A DNA stretch of 64,000 bases from Actinomycetes bacterium (GTDB taxonomy: Bacteria; Actinomycetota; Acidimicrobiia; Acidimicrobiales; Microtrichaceae): NCBI GenBank assembly GCA_023392475.1, contig JAEVZA010000122.1:49305-113304 (forward strand). Reading direction: 5' to 3'. Each line of letters opens with the position of its first letter. Within the stretch, counting starts at the first letter, position 1. Below are positions 9,012 to 17,532 of the stretch, in pieces. A model generated the notes under the pieces. That model was given only the letters and a program-made list of their open reading frames with translations. It ran no database searches and was not told where the DNA came from. The position numbers were made by a program, and so were the translations under genes.

Positions 9012-10468
9012 GGTCCCCCTCCGAAGGTGACGTGGGCGAGGTCGATCGCGTCCGTGGCCTTGACGTACCAGCCCGACTTGTGCGGGAGCTGCGTGACGAT
9101 GTCGCCGGCCGGCGTGTGGAAGTAGGTGGTGCAGCCACCGGCCCAGATCGTGGCCGACAGGTCGTCGCGCAGCTGGCGCTCGTAGTCCGCCATCGCCTCG
9201 GGCGTGACGTCCATCCACGTGGCGTTCGCCTCCCGGGTGGCCTCGATCGCCGCGGCCACGAACTGGGACTGGGCCTCGAGCATGAGGAGGATCGAGTTGC
9301 CGCCCTGGTTCGTGTTGGGCCCGTAGAGCATGAAGAAGTTCGGGAAGCCCGGGACGGCGAGACCGTGGTAGGCGCAGGGCACCCCGCCCCAGCGGTCGTG
9401 GAGCTCCTCGCCGTCGCGGCCACGCACGTCGATGCCGGGGAGGTAGTCCGCGGCGGTGAACCCGGTGCACAGGACGATCACGTCGGCCGGTCGCTCGGTC
9501 CCGTCGGTCGTCCGGATGCCGCCCGGTGTGATCCGGTCGATGCCGGTCGTCACGACCTCGACGTCGTCACGACCGAGCGCCGGGTAGTAGTCGTCCGAGA
9601 TCAGCACTCGGGTGCATCCGAAGGGGTGCGTCGGCACCAGCTGCTCGCGGAGCCCGACGTCGGGGACCTCGTCCTCCAGGTACTGCCTCGACACGGACGC
9701 GAGCGTCGCGGCCAGCGGATCGTCGCGGATGAACAGCGTCGTGCTCTCGAGCATCTCGTACAGCTGCCGTCGGTGGTCGCCCATCTCGACCGGGTCGGTG
9801 CCGAACCGCTCGCGCTCCTCGGCGGAGTACGGCCGGTTCCGCCTCGGCAGCACCCACGGCGCGGATCGCTGGTACACGTCGACGTGGTCCGCCCGCTCGG
9901 CGACCGGCGGGATCAGCTGGATGGCGCTGGCCCCGGTCCCGACGACGGCGACGCGTCGCCCGGCGAGCTCCACGTCGTCGTCCCAGCGGGCGGAGTGGAC
10001 GACGGGACCGTCGAACCGGTCGAGGCCGCCGATGTCGGGGTACTTCGGCGTGTTGAACATCCCGACGGCCGACACGACGACCCGGGCGACGTACTCGCCG
10101 CCGCCCGCGTCGCGCACGGTCCACCATCCGGTCCCCTCGTCCCACTCGGCCGAGGTGACGGCGGTCCCGGTGCGGACGCGGCGTCGCAGGTCGAAGCGCT
10201 CGTAGCACGCCTCGATGTAGTCGAGGATCTCGGCCTGCGAGGCGTACGCGCTGGACCAGTCGGGGTTCGGGGCGAACGACAGGCTGTACAGGTGGGACGG
10301 CACGTCGCACGCCGCACCGGGGTAGCGGTTGGCCCGCCAGGTGCCCCCGACGCCGTCGTCGCGCTCCAGGATGAGGACGTCGTCGATGCCGTCGCAGGCC
10401 AGGCGGTGGGCGACGGCGAGCCCACCGAACCCCGCCCCCAGCACGACGACCTCGGCCCGCTCGCTCAC
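8996..10468 (-). CDS. Flavin-containing Baeyer-Villiger monooxygenase (type I)
   Basis: 490 residues. The FAD Rossmann motif GAGFGG is at 11-16 and GGTWRANRYPG at about 41-51. The type I BVMO fingerprint FxGxxxHxxxWD is satisfied by F152, G154, H158, W162 and D163. The NADPH Rossmann motif is GTGASA at 177-182. It inserts oxygen next to a ketone, giving an ester or lactone. It overlaps the downstream amidohydrolase, giving a plausible oxygenation-then-hydrolysis unit. The region upstream (10469-10710) has no recognisable operator. Confidence 0.92.
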   Translation of the reverse strand: MSERAEVVVLGAGFGGLAVAHRLACDGIDDVLILERDDGVGGTWRANRYPGAACDVPSHLYSLSFAPNPDWSSAYASQAEILDYIEACYERFDLRRRVRTGTAVTSAEWDEGTGWWTVRDAGGGEYVARVVVSAVGMFNTPKYPDIGGLDRFDGPVVHSARWDDDVELAGRRVAVVGTGASAIQLIPPVAERADHVDVYQRSAPWVLPRRNRPYSAEERERFGTDPVEMGDHRRQLYEMLESTTLFIRDDPLAATLASVSRQYLEDEVPDVGLREQLVPTHPFGCTRVLISDDYYPALGRDDVEVVTTGIDRITPGGIRTTDGTERPADVIVLCTGFTAADYLPGIDVRGRDGEELHDRWGGVPCAYHGLAVPGFPNFFMLYGPNTNQGGNSILLMLEAQSQFVAAAIEATREANATWMDVTPEAMADYERQLRDDLSATIWAGGCTTYFHTPAGDIVTQLPHKSGWYVKATDAIDLAHVTFGGGPCTTS

Positions 10469-10710
10469 GACCCCGCTCCCGTTCCGTCGCTCGGCCCGGC
10501 CAGACGCTCCAGGTTCCCGGCGGCCGGCGAGTCGACCTCATCCCAGTTCGAAACCACGCCGCAGACCTCAGTACGCCGAATCGCCGACATTGGACCGTGA
10601 GTATAAACCGGAAGTTCAGGCCTGTCACCGTGAACCACGGGTCGACGTCCCTGACCGTGGTGGAAGCGGGAACACGCGACGGTTCGATCACGACGTTCCT
10701 GTCGACCGGG

Positions 10711-11847
10711 TCATGAGTCGACGGTTGCAGCATCTGGCTCGCACTGCTCTTCGGTTCCGTTCGTGACGACTCCTCGAGCAGCTTCGGCGGCCGGCGTGGA
10801 CCGCAACGTGGGAACGCCGACGCAACCCGAGTTCCTATCCGACCGACGGGCCCAGCGCGGGTAGGTCGTCGCGGCGAGGATTCCCACGAGCGCGGCGATC
10901 TGCAACGGCACGTACACACGCGGATCCGGCATGGGATCGAGGGGGCGTGCGCCGGATCGGACCTGGCCGTCCTGGATGATGTTGCCCACGATCATCGGGA
11001 CGAAGGCTGTTCCGTAGATGGCGGCGAGTGTGGCCACGGTTCGATCGACGCGCCGGATCGGTTGCTTGGGCGACAGGAGGAGGACCGCGGCGAACCCCGA
11101 GGCCAGGACCGCGGTGGCGGGCCAGTACTCACCGCCGGCCTTGGCGATCGTCGCCGCTGGGATCATCAGGACGGGGCCGACGACGTTGAGGGCGATGACG
11201 AGTCCGGCTGGGACCGCGACGAACGCCTTGAGCCGGTTCGCCCTCGTGCGCAGCGGCTCGTCGTCGAACCATCGGTTCACCCTCGGGGTCACGGTGAGGA
11301 CCATCCAGAAGAGAAGGGCTCCCCACGTCATCTCCCACCAGAGGTCGATGCCGGGCCAGCCCTGCCAGAGCTGATACATCTCCCACGGCCGCCACGTCCA
11401 CCAGACGACGTGGCGGAGTCCGCCTTGGATTATGTAGCAGACGTCCAGGAGACCCATGAAGGCGCCACCGGCGACGGCTCGTCGCCAGTTCGAACGGATG
11501 CCCATCGTCTCGGCGAGCTTGTAGCCGAAGAACAGGAACGCCGGATAGAAGAGGGGCACGTACAAGGGGACGTTCGTGCTCCCGTGGAACGCCTCCCACT
11601 GGGTGAAGTTGAACATCACGAGGAAGTCGCCCTGCAGGTAGCTCTTGTGGGTGAGCATCCCGCTGATCTCGAGCGACATGCCGTAGAACGGCGCGACGAT
11701 CAGCAGGAGGGCGTAGTCGCGGCGACCCCGTCGCCAGCCGCGGACCGCTGCGCTCACCGCGGTGGCGAGGAACGCGAGGACCATCGCGTCGAACACGATC
11801 GAGTACCAGCTCACGTCCGACGGGCTGTTCAGGATCACGAATCCCAT
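10711..11847 (-). CDS. Multi-pass membrane protein of unrecognised family (paralogue A)
   Basis: 378 residues. The ATG at 11847 follows a strong GGGAGGA site, so the longer upstream frame is rejected. The protein has about eight to nine hydrophobic helices and aromatic-rich loops such as VVWWTWRPWEMYQLW. The N-terminal block (FVILNSPSDVSWYSIVFDAM) aligns by eye with the product at 12779-13939, and both contain a YPAF motif (VPLFYPAFLFF here), so they are paralogues. The start overlaps the end of the PF10118 gene by 13 nt. Its function is unknown; a membrane partner or substrate handler for the diiron protein is inferred only from linkage. Confidence 0.7.
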   Translation of the reverse strand: MGFVILNSPSDVSWYSIVFDAMVLAFLATAVSAAVRGWRRGRRDYALLLIVAPFYGMSLEISGMLTHKSYLQGDFLVMFNFTQWEAFHGSTNVPLYVPLFYPAFLFFGYKLAETMGIRSNWRRAVAGGAFMGLLDVCYIIQGGLRHVVWWTWRPWEMYQLWQGWPGIDLWWEMTWGALLFWMVLTVTPRVNRWFDDEPLRTRANRLKAFVAVPAGLVIALNVVGPVLMIPAATIAKAGGEYWPATAVLASGFAAVLLLSPKQPIRRVDRTVATLAAIYGTAFVPMIVGNIIQDGQVRSGARPLDPMPDPRVYVPLQIAALVGILAATTYPRWARRSDRNSGCVGVPTLRSTPAAEAARGVVTNGTEEQCEPDAATVDS

Positions 11848-12782
11848 GGTCGTCCTCCCTGTTCGTGAGATCTGGTTCGGGCCGACGCCGAGCCGTACCA
11901 GTGCGCCACATCGGCGCCGCGTTCGAACGCCGCGTTCCATGCGACGGCATATGGGGGCAGCGGCTGGTGTGCAGGGTCGTGCAACGGTGTCTGGGACCGC
12001 ATGAGCCGGTAGTGCATCGCCAGGATCGCCCCGGTGGGGGTGCGGCCGTGCATGCGCCGGGCGCCGCGCCGTCCGATCGCTCGTCGAGCGAGCTCGATGG
12101 TGCCGGAGGTCTCGCAGATGGCCCGAACGACCGGCACGCGACGATCTTCGACGGGGAGCACGCGATCCATGCCGCGTGCGAGCTCGAAGACGATGCGCGT
12201 GGCCTGGGCGAAGGCTCGGGGGAACACCTTCGTCCGGTACCAGCGACCGCCGACCACAGCGTCATACACGATGAGGGCAGAGCTGCGGTGCTCGACCTCC
12301 TCGATGAAGTGCCACAGGAACAACGACGCGACGCGGTCCTCGCCAGCCTCGAAGAACTCGTGGTGGTGATCGATGAAGATCTTGAACAACGGGGTGAAGG
12401 TCGCTTCGAGATCCGCGATGAAGGCCAGCCGGTACTCGAGCGGCTCGGTCTGCTGGATCTCATCGAACATCTCGATCGAGCGGTCCAGCACCCCCTGCAG
12501 GTCCGGATGCTGCTGCATGAGCGCTTTGAGGTGGAGTACGTGCATCGCGGCGTGACGTGCCTCCTGCTTGAGGAAGCCGTTGGCCTCGTCGAGCGCGTCC
12601 TCGTCGGTGATCAGCGGGATGGCGTCGCGCATGACGGCGACGATGTAGCGCTCGAGACCGACGGCGAGGAGGCTGAACAGGTTCGTGAGGTGGGCGAACT
12701 CGGGGTTCGTCGGGAGCCACATGTACGGAGTGGTCTCGTCGAACGAGAACGGGATGCGGCGTTGGACGAGATCGGTGCTCAC
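11835..12782 (-). CDS. PF10118-family putative diiron protein (copy 2)
   Basis: 315 residues from GTG 12782, which overlaps the stop of the upstream membrane gene (GTGA). Ligand-like residues match copy 1: E44 in LERYIV, E74-A-R-H77 with H81, E126 in LEATFTP, and E162-V-E-H165. The family is annotated as a metal-dependent hydrolase, but the spacing is that of ferritin-like diiron proteins. It is sandwiched, with overlaps on both sides, between two paralogous membrane proteins, which strongly suggests a joint function at the membrane. The operon is preceded by a TCATGCA-N13-TGTATGA site at 13964. Confidence 0.8.
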   Translation of the reverse strand: MSTDLVQRRIPFSFDETTPYMWLPTNPEFAHLTNLFSLLAVGLERYIVAVMRDAIPLITDEDALDEANGFLKQEARHAAMHVLHLKALMQQHPDLQGVLDRSIEMFDEIQQTEPLEYRLAFIADLEATFTPLFKIFIDHHHEFFEAGEDRVASLFLWHFIEEVEHRSSALIVYDAVVGGRWYRTKVFPRAFAQATRIVFELARGMDRVLPVEDRRVPVVRAICETSGTIELARRAIGRRGARRMHGRTPTGAILAMHYRLMRSQTPLHDPAHQPLPPYAVAWNAAFERGADVAHWYGSASARTRSHEQGGRPWDS

Positions 12783-13939
12783 GTGATCGCTCCTCCGACG
12801 GCGGGGCTCGAGCGGGCGCCTGCTCGGTCCGGGGTAATGGGCGCAGCCATCCGATCGGTGCTGCGGCGCGCGATCAGTTCCGACAGGACGACGAACGAGA
12901 TGCTGAGCACGAAGGTCGCTGCCGCAATCGCGAACGAGCCGGTGTAGCCACCATCTGCGGTCCGGCCGCCGACAGCGTCGCGGTAACCAGGAACTGCGGC
13001 GGTCCACACGGCGACGCAGGTCGAGAGGTAGACGACCGACGCCACGACCACGAACGGGTCTCTCGGCGCGGGCTCGGACTCGCCACCGTCGACACGGCGA
13101 AGTGCACGGGCGAAGGACCAGACCGTCGCGGCCGCTGCGGCGGCGATCACGATCCAGGTTCCGATGATCCGGGCGTCGGCCCTCGAGGCACCGACCAGGT
13201 CAAGCAGGACCGCTGGAAGCGTCGCCACCATCATCACCGGCCACGCCGCGACCGATGTGATCAGGAGGTTGACCACGACTCCCGCGCGGCGGCGGCAGAG
13301 GACGATGGCCAGGAACGCGATCGCGAACGGGATGCCGAGGCTGAACCCAGCGAGGCTCGCGTACGGCACGACGCCGAGGGTCGGCGTTCCCGACGGCACG
13401 CGGTAGTTCCAGATCCACCACCGCCATTGCGGACCGACTTGGTCGATCACCTCGAACAGCGCGAGGAACACGAATGCGATCGTCGCCGCGGCGACGACGG
13501 GCCGTTCCCGGTCGACGATGCCGGCCCTCCGGACGATGAGGAAGGCCAAGTACGAGAACGCCGGGTACATCGCCACGATGTAGATGGGGAGCCGGTTGAA
13601 CAGGAACTGCACCGAGAACTGGTTGTGGATGAACGTGAGTCCGATCTCGTCGTCGAGTCCGAACCACTGAGGGAAGTACGTGATCGGCTCCACGAGCAGG
13701 AGGGCGCCGATGCTGGCGAGCCACACGACGAGGTTCGTGGCGTCGCCGCGCCTCCGCTTCCACCGGATGGCGTGAACGAGGCCGGCGATCGCCCCCGCGA
13801 CCAGCACGAACTCGATCAGCGTCATCGTCCAGCTGTCGAGTGCGAACGGGTTCTGGAACGTGATCAATCCGGCGTGTGCACAGTCGATGCCACCGACGTC
13901 ACGGGCGAGCCGTTCGAACTCAGCGGTACAGGTGTCCAC
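12779..13939 (-). CDS. Multi-pass membrane protein of unrecognised family (paralogue B)
   Basis: 386 residues from the GTG at 13939; the true start may be slightly inside, since the alignable region begins at about GLITFQNPFALDSW. It has about nine hydrophobic helices. It shares with paralogue A an N-terminal block followed by a long hydrophobic helix, and the central IVAMYPAFSYLAF motif. It is the first gene of a three-gene operon (membrane protein B, PF10118 protein, membrane protein A) with overlapping junctions. The operator-like palindrome at 13964-13990 lies just upstream, so it is probably controlled by the same repressor as the divergent PF10118 copy 3. I do not recognise a family. 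Confidence 0.7.
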   Translation of the reverse strand: MDTCTAEFERLARDVGGIDCAHAGLITFQNPFALDSWTMTLIEFVLVAGAIAGLVHAIRWKRRRGDATNLVVWLASIGALLLVEPITYFPQWFGLDDEIGLTFIHNQFSVQFLFNRLPIYIVAMYPAFSYLAFLIVRRAGIVDRERPVVAAATIAFVFLALFEVIDQVGPQWRWWIWNYRVPSGTPTLGVVPYASLAGFSLGIPFAIAFLAIVLCRRRAGVVVNLLITSVAAWPVMMVATLPAVLLDLVGASRADARIIGTWIVIAAAAAATVWSFARALRRVDGGESEPAPRDPFVVVASVVYLSTCVAVWTAAVPGYRDAVGGRTADGGYTGSFAIAAATFVLSISFVVLSELIARRSTDRMAAPITPDRAGARSSPAVGGAIT

Positions 13940-13963
13940 GCCGTCAACCCCCCGATCGGTCAG

Positions 13964-13990
13964 TCATGCACATTACGCCCAGCTGTATGA
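13964..13990. promoter_or_regulatory. Operator site 1 of the shared regulon (TCATGCA-N13-TGTATGA)
   Basis: The left arm is 13964-13970 and the right arm 13984-13990, separated by 13 nt; one mismatch from the perfect palindrome. It lies 24 nt upstream of the GTG of the membrane/PF10118 operon at 13939. The same arms and spacing recur at 14044, 16627, 18347 and 25573. Confidence 0.65.
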
Positions 13991-14043
13991 TGCAGCAACC
14001 GTCGCCTCGATCACCCCACCTCAGACCGTCGGCGGTCCGAGCA

Positions 14044-14070
14044 TCACACACATATCCACATTGTGTATGA
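14044..14070. promoter_or_regulatory. Operator site 2 of the shared regulon (TCACACA-N13-TGTATGA)
   Basis: The arms are 14044-14050 and 14064-14070 with a 13-nt spacer; one mismatch from the perfect palindrome. It sits 35 nt upstream of the ATG of PF10118 copy 3 (14105), within the divergent promoter region shared with the operon at 13939. Confidence 0.68.
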
Positions 14071-14104
14071 TCGCTGGCCGGGCTCGACCGGACAGGAGAT
14101 CCGC

Positions 14105-15079
14105 ATGGCGACACCGTCACCTTCACCGATGGAAGCGGACGCCGACGACGGCATCACGACGACCCGGCGGCGCCGGGACCCGGTCGGCCACACCGACCTG
14201 AACGTCCGGAAGCTGCCGTGGGACTTCGGCGATGACACCCCGTTCCTGTGGAACCCGTCCAACCCGCGGTTCTCGATGGTCATGAACACGGTCAGCTTCC
14301 TCGCGCCGGCGTTCGAACGGTTCATCGTCACCTCCACCCGGGCCGCGATGCGGCGGATGGACGACCCCGACGCGCTGGCCGAGGCCGACGCGTTCCTCCG
14401 CCAAGAGGCGCTGCACGCCCGCGCCCACCGGAACCACACCGCCGCCCTCGTCCGGCGCTATCCCGGCCTTGCGCACGTCCTCGCCGCGTTCGACGCGAGC
14501 TACGACCAGCTGCTGGCATCCAAGCCGCTGCACTACCACCTCGCCTACAGCGCCGACATCGAGGCCACCTTCACCCCGTTCTTCAACGTGATGCTCCGCC
14601 ATCGCGACACGCTGTTCGACAACGGCGACCCCCGGATCGCTCCCCTGTTCCTCTGGCACCTGGTCGAGGAGATCGAGCACCGGTCGTCCGCGAAGGTCGT
14701 CTATGACGCCGTGGTGCCGTTCCCGTGGTACCGGACCCGGGTCGCTCCCAGCGTGTTCGCCCACATCCTCGGGTGCTTCAACATGCTCTGCCGAGCCGTC
14801 GACGAGCACGTCCCCTTCGCGGACCGGGGCATGGACGTGACCGAGATGGTCGTCGGACCCGGAACGTTCCGCAGCGTCGTGAGCCGACCCGACCTCCCCT
14901 CCTACCTCGACGGTGTGTCGAAGCGGGAGATCATCGTGATGATGGGTCGACTCGTCAGGTCGCAAGCACCTCACCACTCGCCGGCGGGCGAGGAGACACC
15001 GCCGTTCGCCGACGAGTGGATCACCGCCTACGACGGCGGCGCGAACGTCGTCGACTGGTACCGGGTCGCGGGCGACTGA
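14105..15079 (+). CDS. PF10118-family putative diiron protein (copy 3)
   Basis: 324 residues from the ATG at 14105, which follows an AGGAGA site. Ligand-like residues are E71 in FERFIV, E101-A-L-H104 with H108, E153 in IEATFTP, and E189-I-E-H192. It carries a longer hydrophilic N-terminus (about 35 residues rich in Pro, Asp and Arg) than copies 1 and 2. It is divergent from the membrane/PF10118 operon, with operator sites for both directions between them. The hydratase gene 72 nt downstream is probably co-transcribed. Confidence 0.8.
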   Translation: MATPSPSPMEADADDGITTTRRRRDPVGHTDLNVRKLPWDFGDDTPFLWNPSNPRFSMVMNTVSFLAPAFERFIVTSTRAAMRRMDDPDALAEADAFLRQEALHARAHRNHTAALVRRYPGLAHVLAAFDASYDQLLASKPLHYHLAYSADIEATFTPFFNVMLRHRDTLFDNGDPRIAPLFLWHLVEEIEHRSSAKVVYDAVVPFPWYRTRVAPSVFAHILGCFNMLCRAVDEHVPFADRGMDVTEMVVGPGTFRSVVSRPDLPSYLDGVSKREIIVMMGRLVRSQAPHHSPAGEETPPFADEWITAYDGGANVVDWYRVAGD

Positions 15080-15151
15080 CATCGCGCCGGCCGCCGGGGC
15101 AGAGCGCCACGCATCACCGATCGACACCGATCCCGACATCAGGAGCGATCC

Positions 15152-15955
15152 ATGTCCGAACCGCCCGTCCTCGTCGACTCCGACGGTCATGTCCTGACCG
15201 TCACCTTGAACCGTCCCGAGAAGCGCAACGCTGTGAACAGCGAGTCCATGTGCCTTCTCGACGACGCCTGGCGACGACTCGATGCCGACAACGACATCCG
15301 GGTGGCGATCTTCACCGGGAACGGCACCACGTTCTGCGCCGGGATGGATCTCAAGGAGCTCCCGCTCCTTGCGGAACCCGAACCGGCCAACGAGTTCATC
15401 GCCCGCCTCCGCACCGACCCCGAACTCGCCTGGCGTGCCTGGCTGAAGATCGGTCTGCCGTCCAAGCCCATCATCCTCGCCGTCGAAGGCTTCGCTCGAG
15501 CAGGAGGAACTGAGATCCTGCAGGGCACCGACATCCGCATCGCCGGCGAGAGCGCCGTGTTCGCGGTCACCGAGGTCCAACGAGGGCTGTTCCCGATGGG
15601 TGGATCGGCGGTGCGGCTCCGTCGCCAGATCGGGTACGCGGTCGCGGCCGAGATGCTCCTGTGCGGTGACGACATCAGCGCGCGACGGGCCTACGAAGTC
15701 GGATTGATCAACCATGTCGTTCCGGACGGCGAGGCGCTCGCCAAGGCACGCGAGGTCGCCGCGCGGATCGCCGCGAACGGACCGCTGTCGGTGAAGGCGC
15801 TCGTGGCCACGTTGCGCGCCACCGAGGCGCTGCCAGAGGACGCCGCGTTCGAGATCGAACAGCGCCACGGCCGTGAGGTCATGGCGTCCCAGGACGCCCA
15901 GGAGGGACCGCGAGCGTTCCTCGAGAAGCGGCCCCCTCGGTTCACGGGACGCTGA
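15152..15955 (+). CDS. Enoyl-CoA hydratase/isomerase-family protein
   Basis: 267 residues of the crotonase fold. CAGMDLKEL supplies the first oxyanion-hole region and ARAGGTEILQ the second; an acidic residue is in the AGGTE loop and another in EVQRGLFP at about the usual second catalytic position. An AGGAGCG site precedes the ATG. It acts on a CoA thioester, hydrating or isomerising a double bond, so the pathway passes through CoA intermediates. It is probably in one operon with PF10118 copy 3 and is convergent with the TetR gene at 15966. Confidence 0.88.
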   Translation: MSEPPVLVDSDGHVLTVTLNRPEKRNAVNSESMCLLDDAWRRLDADNDIRVAIFTGNGTTFCAGMDLKELPLLAEPEPANEFIARLRTDPELAWRAWLKIGLPSKPIILAVEGFARAGGTEILQGTDIRIAGESAVFAVTEVQRGLFPMGGSAVRLRRQIGYAVAAEMLLCGDDISARRAYEVGLINHVVPDGEALAKAREVAARIAANGPLSVKALVATLRATEALPEDAAFEIEQRHGREVMASQDAQEGPRAFLEKRPPRFTGR

Positions 15956-15965
15956 GCGGGAGCGA

Positions 15966-16574
15966 TCAGCCCGACTGGTGCAGCGTTGCTCCGATCGCCG
16001 GAGCGAGCCACCGCGTCAGGAACTCACGGAGGTCCTGAGAACTGCGCTCCTGCCGGGGGTCGAGCACCAGGGACTGCAGCATGCGCAGGCCGAACTCGGC
16101 GAGCCCATCCATGGATCTGTCGTCGAACCCGGCGTCGGCCCAGTCCACGTCCATCCGGGCCAACATGGCCCGGGCGAACAGGATCGCCTGCTCCGATGTG
16201 ACGCCCCGGAGGGCGGCATCGGCGTGCGAGCTCATCAGGACCGGTCCGATGATCTTCTCCCTCGGAAGCTGCTCGACGGTGAACGCGATGCCCTCGACGA
16301 CCGCCGCGGCCGGGTCGGTGAGACCTGCGACGTGGGCGGCGAGTCGGTCGAGGTACGACTCGACCGATGCCTGGGCGACGGCGATGAGCAGGTCGTCGGT
16401 GCTGGCGTAGAGCCGGTACACGGTCTGGCGTGTCACACCGAGCTCCGCCGCCACGTCGGACAGGCCGGTCTTCGTGATGCCGTACCGGTCGACGCAGCGC
16501 ATCGCCGCGGAGATGATCCGGTCCCGCGCCTCCGCGTCGTCGACCGGAGGACTGCCTCGCCATCCTCGCGCCAT
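15966..16574 (-). CDS. TetR-family regulator, likely controller of the TCATACA regulon
   Basis: 202 residues from the ATG at 16574 (start MARGWRGSPPVDD); an in-frame extension to 16640 would run into the operator and is rejected. The helix-turn-helix reads VAAELGVTRQTVYRLYAS at about residues 40-57. The gene is divergent from the SDR at 16663, and between them lies one of the five TCATACA-N13-TGTATGA sites, so it is well placed to repress itself. It is the only TetR gene located among those sites. Control of all five promoters is inference. Confidence 0.87.
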   Translation of the reverse strand: MARGWRGSPPVDDAEARDRIISAAMRCVDRYGITKTGLSDVAAELGVTRQTVYRLYASTDDLLIAVAQASVESYLDRLAAHVAGLTDPAAAVVEGIAFTVEQLPREKIIGPVLMSSHADAALRGVTSEQAILFARAMLARMDVDWADAGFDDRSMDGLAEFGLRMLQSLVLDPRQERSSQDLREFLTRWLAPAIGATLHQSG

Positions 16575-16626
16575 CGTCGCGCCACCGTCTCCTTGCGTTC
16601 CGGCCCGCTGGACTGCGGGTCCACCA

Positions 16627-16653
16627 TCATACATTTGCAACCGTCGTGTACGG
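16627..16653. promoter_or_regulatory. Operator site 3 of the shared regulon (TCATACA-N13-TGTACGG)
   Basis: The left arm 16627-16633 is perfect; the right arm 16647-16653 has two mismatches; the spacer is 13 nt. It lies in the 88-nt gap between the divergent TetR (16574) and SDR (16663) genes, ending 9 nt before the SDR start codon. That is ideal for autoregulation by the TetR protein. Confidence 0.62.
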
Positions 16654-16662
16654 TGCGTACCG

Positions 16663-17532
16663 ATGGATGGCTCTCAGGATGCTCCGGCCGACGGCGAAGT
16701 CTGCCTCGTCACCGGCGGTGGATCCGGCATCGGTCGGTCGATCGCCCATCGATTCGCTCGGGACGGGATGCGGATCGTGATCGTCGACGTCGAACAGGCG
16801 GCCCTCGACGCAACCGTGGAGGCCCTCGGCGGCGAGGACGAACGCGTCCTCGCCCTCTGTTGCGACGTCCGCTCGCCGGACCAGATGGCCACCGCCCGTG
16901 AGCGCACTTTGGACCACTTCGGGGACATCCACCTCGTCTGCCTCAACGCCGGGGTCGCGCCATCGGGGCCGATCCTCGACACTCCGATCGAGGTGTGGGA
17001 CTGGGTCTTCGACGTGAACGTCCGAGGCATCCTCAACGGGGTTCATGCCTTCGGACCGCTGCTCGCTCGGCGGGGTCGCGGCCACATCGTCTGCACGGCC
17101 AGCGCCGCGGGACTCACCGACACCCCGTCGATCGGAGCGTACGGCGCGACCAAGCACGCCGTGATCGGGCTCGCCGCCGCCCTCCGCCACGAGCTTTCTG
17201 CCGCCGGAGTCGGGGTGTCGGTCGTCTGCCCCGGAATGATCGACACGAAGATCTTCGAGAGCGAGCGGAACCGGCCAGCAGGTATGGCCGATCCCTCCGT
17301 CGACAACCCGACAGCAGCCGTCTATCGGGACCTGCTCGCCGCCGTCGGGGCGTCGCCGGACGACGTCGCCGAGATGGTCAGACAGGCGGTGGTCGACGAC
17401 CAGTTCTTCGTGTTCCCGACGACCGACTTCGATGAGGGCATCGACGGACGCATCGCGACGATCCGACAGGGCCTCGAGTGGCGAGACCGGGTCCGCGCCG
17501 ATCTCGGTCTCGATCGAGTCGACCCGAGCTGA
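16663..17532 (+). CDS. Short-chain dehydrogenase/reductase
   Basis: 289 residues. TGGGSGIG near residue 20 binds the NAD(P) cofactor, CLNAG is the structural motif, the catalytic Ser lies in TASAAG, and YGATK provides the YxxxK pair. A CPG motif follows at the expected place. The ATG is only 9 nt from operator site 3, so any transcript leader is very short. The C-terminus is about 40 residues longer than minimal SDRs, as in many actinobacterial steroid/terpene-type dehydrogenases. The stop codon abuts the stop of the convergent hydratase gene (TGATCA). Confidence 0.9.
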   Translation: MDGSQDAPADGEVCLVTGGGSGIGRSIAHRFARDGMRIVIVDVEQAALDATVEALGGEDERVLALCCDVRSPDQMATARERTLDHFGDIHLVCLNAGVAPSGPILDTPIEVWDWVFDVNVRGILNGVHAFGPLLARRGRGHIVCTASAAGLTDTPSIGAYGATKHAVIGLAAALRHELSAAGVGVSVVCPGMIDTKIFESERNRPAGMADPSVDNPTAAVYRDLLAAVGASPDDVAEMVRQAVVDDQFFVFPTTDFDEGIDGRIATIRQGLEWRDRVRADLGLDRVDPS

